A DNA stretch of 64,000 nucleotides from Mugil cephalus (taxonomy: Eukaryota; Chordata; Actinopteri; Mugiliformes; Mugilidae), in contig NC_061772.1 of assembly GCF_022458985.1 (NCBI RefSeq), positions 30,495,006 to 30,559,005 on the forward strand, written 5' to 3'. Below the pieces are notes generated by a model, which saw nothing but the letters and a program-made list of their open reading frames with translations, was not told the origin of the DNA and searched no databases. Position 1 is the stretch's first letter. Every line of letters begins with the position of its first letter. Both the position numbers and the translations under genes were made by a program. Shown here piece after piece: positions 33,851 to 64,000 of this stretch.

Positions 33851-34390
33851 TGTTTGTATTGTTTGCAAATTCAGCACATATCCTGCTTTTGTACAGATTC
33901 TCACTGATTCTTCACTAAGGTTTCATGATCATTACCAGGCAACGTTTTAAGGCAGTTTCATCTCAGGATGTTTTAAAATGTTAAGATCGTATTACAATTT
34001 TAACACATGATATTTTTTAAAATTTAAAGCCATATTAAATGTTGTAGGTTATTTCTCAGTTTATGTCTCAAATCTGAATTAAAAGGCAGTATTAAATAGC
34101 ATGATGGTAATTTTTTGCAGTATATTCCCGGGTTATATTTTTATACTGTCCCTGTTGTTTAGCTGCAGTTCCTGTGCGTGGCCACCAGAGGGGAGTGACC
34201 ACCCATCAGTCACAGAGTTATATATTAGAGAGAGTCTGTCCAACTCAAATCATGGGCGCCATGTTTGCTACATCAGAGGGAAGATTCTACAGTGTAACTC
34301 TATGGGGTGGATGTTGAAATAAATGTCTTATTCTCACCATTAACGGGCCTATAAATGTAGGGATATAGGGATAAATAAAAGATTATCTTA

Positions 34391-34640
34391 ACATGTCTGT
34401 AGTCTACTCACTTACCACTTACTCCTGAACGTGGACAAGACCAAGGAGCTGGTCATTGACTTGAGGAGGAAGAGGACGCCAGTGGAGCCCATCACCATCC
34501 AGAGGCTGGAGGTGGAAGTAGTGGGAGTCCACAACAGGCCAGACTGGAGGGACAATAGTGTTGTTGTGGACTAAGAACGACCTGAGTAGACTCTGAGGAA
34601 GCTCAGGTCTTCCAATAATTTAAACTTCCAGAAAATGGTT
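34391..34640 (+). mobile_element. Non-LTR retrotransposon scrap (reverse-transcriptase C-terminal region)
   Basis: The translated fragment LNVDKTKELVIDLRRKRTPV resembles the segment after the YADD box in fish LINEs of the Rex/CR1 type. It is short and frameshifted soon after. A-rich sequence follows at 34655. Confidence 0.6.
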
Positions 34641-35040
34641 ATAATTCTTCTTTAAAAAAAAAAAAAAAAAAAAATCCAAAATTTACATGTCAGGTTATTT
34701 CTGGTTGTTTATTGACTACCACCCACCCCACATATCCATCCATAATACCTGTTACATGACTATGAAGAAATATGCGAATCACCATAAAATCACTGCTTGG
34801 TCTTAAATTAGAGATATGTTGAAGTGGCTTTGTATAATTTCTAAGTTCATCTTCTTGTTATCTATAACATTTGGTATGAAAAACTATTAAAACATATATT
34901 ATGTCAGAGCCAGTGTCCCCATTAAATTAGAATGTTAAATGTGAAGCAAATTTAATTTATGTTAATTTTTAGATTATTTAATATTGGATGTAATCAAACT
35001 GACCGTAAAGATTATAGGAGAGTCTAAGTCTAACATTATT

Positions 35041-35420
35041 TTATTTTATTTTTTTTTACTACTGGCTGCAGGAACAATAATACATTTCACTGTATCTTAT
35101 CTCATCTTATTACAGCTGTAATATGTTTGTTATGTGTCCAGTCTATTAAAACAAATTAAAATAAATCTGTTTGCACAGTACTATGTAGTAGGTATTCATC
35201 TATACCTACATTTTTTTTTCACCTTGTGTGTTGTGTTGAATTATTACTTTTTTTTAACTGTAGTACTTTTTTTTAACTGCTGGCTGCAAATACAAAATAC
35301 ATTTCACTGTGCATTGTATTATGTATAACTGTTTGTGACAAATAAATAATAAATCTTATCTTATCTTATCTTATCTTATCTTATCTTATCTTATCTTATC
35401 TTATCTTATCTTATCTTATG
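35041..35420 (+). repeat. LINE 3' end with CTTAT microsatellite
   Basis: Two related stretches, ggctgcaggaacaataatac (35064) and ggctgcaaatacaaaatac (35282), each precede catttcactgt. The second ends in about 15 cttat units (about 35348-35419). This is the usual look of a fish LINE tail. It may belong to the fragment at 34391. Confidence 0.6.
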
Positions 35421-35559
35421 CAGATGAATAATGTTCTTTGTGTGTCCAATAAAGAAATAGTCTTAGACTCTAGCTTTGCTGAGTTATGTGACTCTGCCTC
35501 TAGACCAGTAAATAAAAGTGTTTTCTGAGGTAAATATCTGAGTGGGAGCTCGGATCCCT

Positions 35560-36490
35560 GGTTCCTCCTCCTCCTGTTTCCAGCCGGAGAAGAGGCACTA
35601 GAGACGGACAACCCACCACTGGCCGTCCCGACTGCCGAGGCTGGCCGGAGGACGGACCTCTTCTGTTTTATTTTTTTTTTCCGTTTTTTTTTGTTTTGTT
35701 TTTCGTGGAAAGACCGAGCGAACACCTGAAACTCGAACGGGGCACGGAAACGGACGGGATTATAAGTTCCATTTTCTCTTTTTTTGGACTTTCCGGCTGG
35801 AAGTTTTTCGTGACTCGACGGGGAAGCTAACGTTAGCCACCGTAGCCGCTAACTTGATAGATTCATTTCAGCTCTAGAAAAAACACACTTCGGCATCTTA
35901 AAACCAATCTTTTAGTGTTTAAAATGGGACAAAGCGCATGTTTATGATGGATTTTTATCACGTTGTGTACTTTTATATGAAATAGGGCGTTATTTTCAGC
36001 TAAATTACTCTATGAAACTACCTAGCGTTAGCCACCTAGCAGGCACGTCACCTACAACCTGCCTCTTGTTAAATGGTATTTTTGAACTAGTTGAACGTTA
36101 TTTTCATTTTATTTGCATTTTTAAGGAAGGCTGCTTGTTTTCGGATGCAAATGTAGACACTTTACTTCCATATCCAGATATGCAATCATCGAGCCACCAG
36201 CTAACTTGGAGCTAGGTGGCTAACTTGGAATACTGCCCCCCTCCTCCTCCTCTGCTCACTTTATGTGGGTTTTGCTTTGAGGCCTTTTTTGGGAGTTATC
36301 CCTTTTTATTTTCTTATTTTCTCTTCACCAAGCCTTAATGCATCCTCAGCCTCTGATTGGAATTTATATTCCCTGAAAGATATTTGTGGTGAGGCCCTTG
36401 GAGTACCTGGAGGACCTTGCTGGCCTTTTTAATTTAATCAGAAACTAAGGTGGATTACGGAGGAGGCTGGAATAACTTTATTCTGCAAAG
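35560..36490 (+). promoter_or_regulatory. ppfia1: Probable promoter and 5' UTR exon of ppfia1
   Basis: A locally GC- and CpG-richer stretch (35575-35850) is followed by sequence ending in ctgcaaag|gtgagacaag at 36490/36491, a good splice donor. No start codon with liprin similarity occurs here, and the coding exon at 39029 opens with an acceptor next to its ATG, so a non-coding first exon is expected. The transcription start and exon 5' edge cannot be placed from sequence. Confidence 0.45.
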
Positions 36491-39028
36491 GTGAGACAAG
36501 AAAACAACCAAGTGAAACGACATATTCTTGTTTTAATTCGTGTGTAGGCTGCAGCATGGTGCTTTCTCCTTTATAATGCAATCAAACTTGATGAACTTTA
36601 ATACTAAAAATGTGTAAATGATGCATCTTCCTCAAGGATTTGAGTTTGAAATATAAAAAAAATGACAAATACGATAGCAAAAAGCAGAGTTATGTAAAGA
36701 AATAAACTGGAAACGGACATTTTTGTTCCTATCAGACCATGAAGCAGTTTCCCTTGTGGATCAATAACCCTCCAATTTACTCAATCTGCATCTGGAAATG
36801 ATTCCTTTTAATTGTATTTTTTTTTCTCCACGTAGCGTTAATGCATCCCGATCATGTTTATTCTTATTCACGCTCCTTAATTTGATTTGATGTGGTGAAT
36901 TAATAATAAAATAGTTTTTCGTGGCCATGGCAGGTCATGACACCAGATATTACTTATATTTTGATTTTACTTGTTGTTCTTAACATTAACAGCTGATTTT
37001 TAAATTGTTACCATTAAGGACCTTCTCAAAAACGCCCCAAAAAAGCATGTTAATGTATTTATTTCTACTTTTTTACATAAATCTGGACCTAACATCAGTA
37101 TTCAGACATGTAACCCTTTATATGCCAATGCCACCATCTATCTATCTATCTATCTGTATGTCCTTATTTTAATATTGTTTAGTGTGTGGCTCCATGGTGC
37201 TTTCTTTTTTAAAACGAGGTCAAATTTGATTTATTTTACACTTCAAATTTAAGTATAAACGTTTCATCTTCTCCTCCACCTTCATCATTTGCTTCCCGGT
37301 TAATCACCTCCTGCAGAAGGAGGCGTTTTAAAGAGGAGTCCACCTGAGTGACCCCGTTTCCAGGTCTTGATCTGTCATCTTTAGCTTTTGACGTATGGGA
37401 TGCACCATCTGTCGCTACCTCTTCCTGGATGCTGCCTTACCCACCCTCCCCCTTGTTTAAAAAAAAAAAAGAAAAACATTGTCCAGCCCGCGTGGCTTGA
37501 CCTGGATATGAAAAGCTTTGTTATTTTTGCTTCTGATAAATCAGGTTTAAGTTGTTTGTCTGCAGCTAAACAAGCTGGTTTAGCAAGTTGAATCAGTAAC
37601 TGGTGAATCTAATAAGAAAAGTCCTTTATAGACACAGATAGAAAGACACAGAGAGTTATCGTGCATTGAACTGAACAATGTTGATGAAATGACTTTCGGC
37701 ATTTTCGCCGCTGTTGTCAAAGAATAAGATGAAGGGAAGTCTCCGGCCGCCACCGAGTCCCTGCTCCACTTGTTCCTATTTGTCAGTTGTTGTTCCTTGT
37801 AGGTATGTTAAATCCAGCTCACATGATTCTTGGCTTTTGTCTAGCAGTCTGTCTTACCGGACCTAAGCCCCTGGGTGTGGAGAACGCCTCTAAATCCCCA
37901 GACCTTAGGTAGAGTCGTAAACTAAACATTACTCCAGTTCTGATTGGTTTCCGTCTCTTTTTTTTTTTGAAGGGTAAACTTGTAGAAGGTTCAGCAGAAT
38001 TGGCTCCGTTTCACTTCATGTTTAATCAATAAAACATTGTAATGGGGATTATTGTTGTTGTGTCTGAAACATGTGCTGATTGAATCAGCGTTTAAACTCA
38101 CCAACTATCTTCTGTTTTATCTCAGATCTGTTAACACCAGGTCTGTGTTCAAACAGCACTGATCCGAGTTAACACCATAACCTGAGTAGGCACCGTCTTT
38201 GTAGTGTCCCTTTAAGCCGTGTGTTTGAAATTGTTCATCTTCAGATACTGAGCCCTGATCCGTTGTGTCCTAGAGTTGGTGTCCTGTAGCTTCCTGAAGT
38301 CTTTCCTTGTCTTCTAGAGTCCAATAAATCTTTCTTTCAGGCCATAAACTCTCTAACCCTCTCTGGAAGATCTGTTTGTCCTCCTCTTTTAAACGTTGTT
38401 GTTGTTTGGCTGCAGCCTTTGACCTGATGGTTGTGTTTGAATGATCTCCTACCACCACCTCACCAAACATCCACACCACACTAGTTATTGAAGGATTCTC
38501 CTCTTTCTTCTAATTCTTATTTGTTTCTTTCCTTTTTCTTCTTCTTTCATATTCTCCTCCTTCTTCTTCTCCTTCTCTACCATCCTTTTTACTTCTCCTC
38601 CTCCATGATGATCTCTTACTACCATCTGTCACCAAACAGCCACATTCATCTGTTTACTTCTGTCTGACTTCATTGTTTTCTTCTTCTTCTTCTTCTATAG
38701 TCAAAGGGTTCTTCTTCTTTGGTGTTTTCCAACCGCTACTTAAAGATAAGGTCAGACGTGGCTGAAGTTTCTTTACTGATCCGATCTTTTTTAAAAATGC
38801 CTGATACCGATCGGGGCATCCCATCAGCTTCTTCAAATCTGGTTTATGTTTATGAGCTTTTGAGGAGGCGAGTAAATTAAATTTAAGTCGTGGCAGACGA
38901 GAGGGGGGAATCCCAGAATGAAGTTTCTTTGGAGAGGAGTCAAATACGTGACAGGCTGTTATTTTTAGAGGACACTTGGTCTTTATTTGAGAGGAGATTT
39001 AATTCTGCTTTCGCCCGCTCTGCTGCAG

Positions 39029-62406
<23,378 letters not shown>

Positions 62407-64000
62407 GTACCTGCGCATCCTCCCCCACATCCTCCCCCCTTTTTGTCCCCTCCCCTGGGTGGGTGCAGTCTACTGCCTCCTCTACAGTTATCTTCAGATT
62501 CACACAGGATTCTCTCTGTCTGTGCTGAATGTAGCACAGTGAGAGTCCCAGTGTGAACACTGATCTGGTTTCAGTCCTAATGTGGAGCTGGTCTGAGACC
62601 CATTGACTTCCTTCATTCTTCCTACTGACCACATGATATTGTTACACCAGGTGTGATCACAGGTAGTTCGACAGACGGCTCAGGTTCACCAGGTTTTGAT
62701 GTTGGTGCGAGATCTGAATGAGCTTTTAGGCCTAGAAGAAGCTACTGGATGAACTGGTTTTCATTTGGGACGGACGCAGTCAGCTGATCTGATCCTTCGT
62801 GAATAGTGAACGACTGAATCCGGGAGTTTAAAGGGGACACGCCTCTTCAAACCTTTTATTTCTGCTAATACTACGAGCAGAACAAACACACCCAGTCTGC
62901 ACCTGTGAGCTCCTCCTTTCATCCTCCATCACTTTGATCACCTTCACTCCTCTCTTTATTTAGTCGTGTCACCTTTATATCGGACACTCGTTTTCTCTTT
63001 ATTGTGGATCTTTCTTTACGTTTCAGAGGCTGTAAATCGAAACACACACTAAATGAGACGACGCTTCAGGAGAAAATAAAATCAAATAAATCTTCCGCCG
63101 CCCCTCCAGTTTCCTCTTCCTGTTTCTCTTTCATAGCTCGCTAATCTCTGCCTCACTGCGTCAGCTCAACTCAAGGAAATGAGTGATTAGGAGTTTTCCT
63201 CCTCGGAGGAGGCGAAGAAACTTAAAAGAAAAAAGGAAAAGTCTCTCTCTCTCTCTGGTGGTTTATTTGCTCTGCTCATGCCAGGTCTGTGAGGAATGTA
63301 GAGGAGAAAGAATGCAAACAGCTGACCTGCAAGATAACATGACCGTGTCTTAGCGTAATTAGCTCCTCCTGCTCGTGGCCTGAATATCTGCTCACGCAAC
63401 ATAATATCAATGGGAAGTTTACAAGACGTTCACGCATCGAACTACTTGGGAAAATGTTGGCATCTGTTCAAATATAGTAAAAATGTCAAATATCAGCAGC
63501 GTTCTTCTAAATGAAATGCTAACATCACAGAATGCATGGTTTTATACTGGAATCACAGAATCCAAGACTCTAATCATCTCCACAGCCTCATCCACCCGCT
63601 GCTTATTTTAGGGAAGATAATTCAGTGTTTGTAGAATATATTTCAGGTTATTTCATTTATATAGCACCATAAAAGCAAAAAACACTTTAACTTCAATGTT
63701 TCAAAGAAATAAAGAAGTTATTAAAACCCATAATTAAACATATATATATATGATCAGGTCTGAAGTTTAAGTGATTTATGTAGATTATGATTATTGGAGA
63801 CTGCACCCCCCCCCCCCCCCCTCTCCACCCCCTCCCTGGTTGTTCTGCTGTGCTCTAACCTGCTGCTGTGTTTCCTCTTATTTCTCAGGATGTTAAAATG
63901 TGACTTTTCTGCTAAACTGCTGTTTGTTTGTTTGTGTTTGTGTGTTGTTGTGGTTTCCTGCTGCTGTGTGTTTGTGTGTCTCACTAACTGCCTTCTCTCC
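62407..64000 (+). other. ppfia1: ppfia1 intron to the window end, no further exon seen
   Basis: Contains a LINE-like scrap near 63655-63690, a run of about 16 C near 63807-63822, and CT- and GT-rich patches. The next expected exons (the remaining Ser/Pro linker, then SAM domains) were not found before the window ends. Confidence 0.5.

Noticed and set aside
63880-63903. Acceptor-like tttcctcttatttctcag followed by a possible liprin exon
   Set aside because: The phase-0 frame stops after four codons and the peptide is unlike liprin.

Overview
The window is nuclear DNA of a bony fish, most likely a teleost. It has spliced genes with GT-AG introns, a fish-type FISNA-NACHT-LRR immune receptor, fish-type LINE and Penelope-like element remnants, and long simple-sequence tracts. 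No prokaryotic features, tRNAs, rRNAs or CRISPR arrays were seen. Exon coordinates were read by hand from splice signals, reading phase and protein similarity. No alignment or database search was run.

Region 1 (about 2.5-33.3 kb, + strand) is one NLRC3-like gene. A 1.8-kb FISNA-NACHT exon is followed by 21 LRR exons. All 21 are 174 nt long, start and end in phase 2, and are open. Each encodes 58 residues, two ribonuclease-inhibitor-type LRRs of 29. A short terminal exon then reaches a stop where a B30.2 exon would be expected, and a frameshifted B30.2 scrap follows. Exons for the start of the protein were not found and may lie upstream of the window. The LRR introns fall into four classes (A, B, C, D). 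From the second LRR exon onward they read A-B-C-C, D-C-A-B-C, D-C-A-B-C, D-C-A-C-A, so the array is a higher-order repeat. Two adjacent units of 6130 and 6131 bp are almost identical, and a partial third follows. A 5'-truncated LINE with a Penelope-like fragment nested in it lies in one intron. The duplication breakpoint falls inside that Penelope fragment. Class C introns carry an inverted-repeat (foldback) element.

Region 2 (about 33.3-35.5 kb) is intergenic. It holds the B30.2 remnant, a degenerate tandem repeat, and LINE scraps ending in a CTTAT-repeat tail.

Region 3 (about 35.5 kb to the window end, + strand) is the 5' part of a liprin-alpha gene, best matched to ppfia1. It has a probable 5' UTR exon, a start-codon exon at 39029, a 13.4-kb first coding intron and 15 confident coding exons, which give 729 residues of the N-terminal coiled-coil scaffold. 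Two further exons are proposed: a 6-nt in-frame microexon (60524-60529) and a 126-nt Tyr/Pro-rich cassette (62281-62406). The C-terminal SAM-domain exons lie beyond the window. The introns hold a GGCT-type satellite, long purine- and pyrimidine-rich tracts, a small hAT-like element and a 32-bp hairpin.

The two genes have unrelated roles: innate sensing for the NLR, and presynaptic or focal-adhesion scaffolding for liprin-alpha. The NLR array shows recent expansion by duplication of phase-symmetric exons. The liprin gene is conserved and shows candidate alternative splicing.
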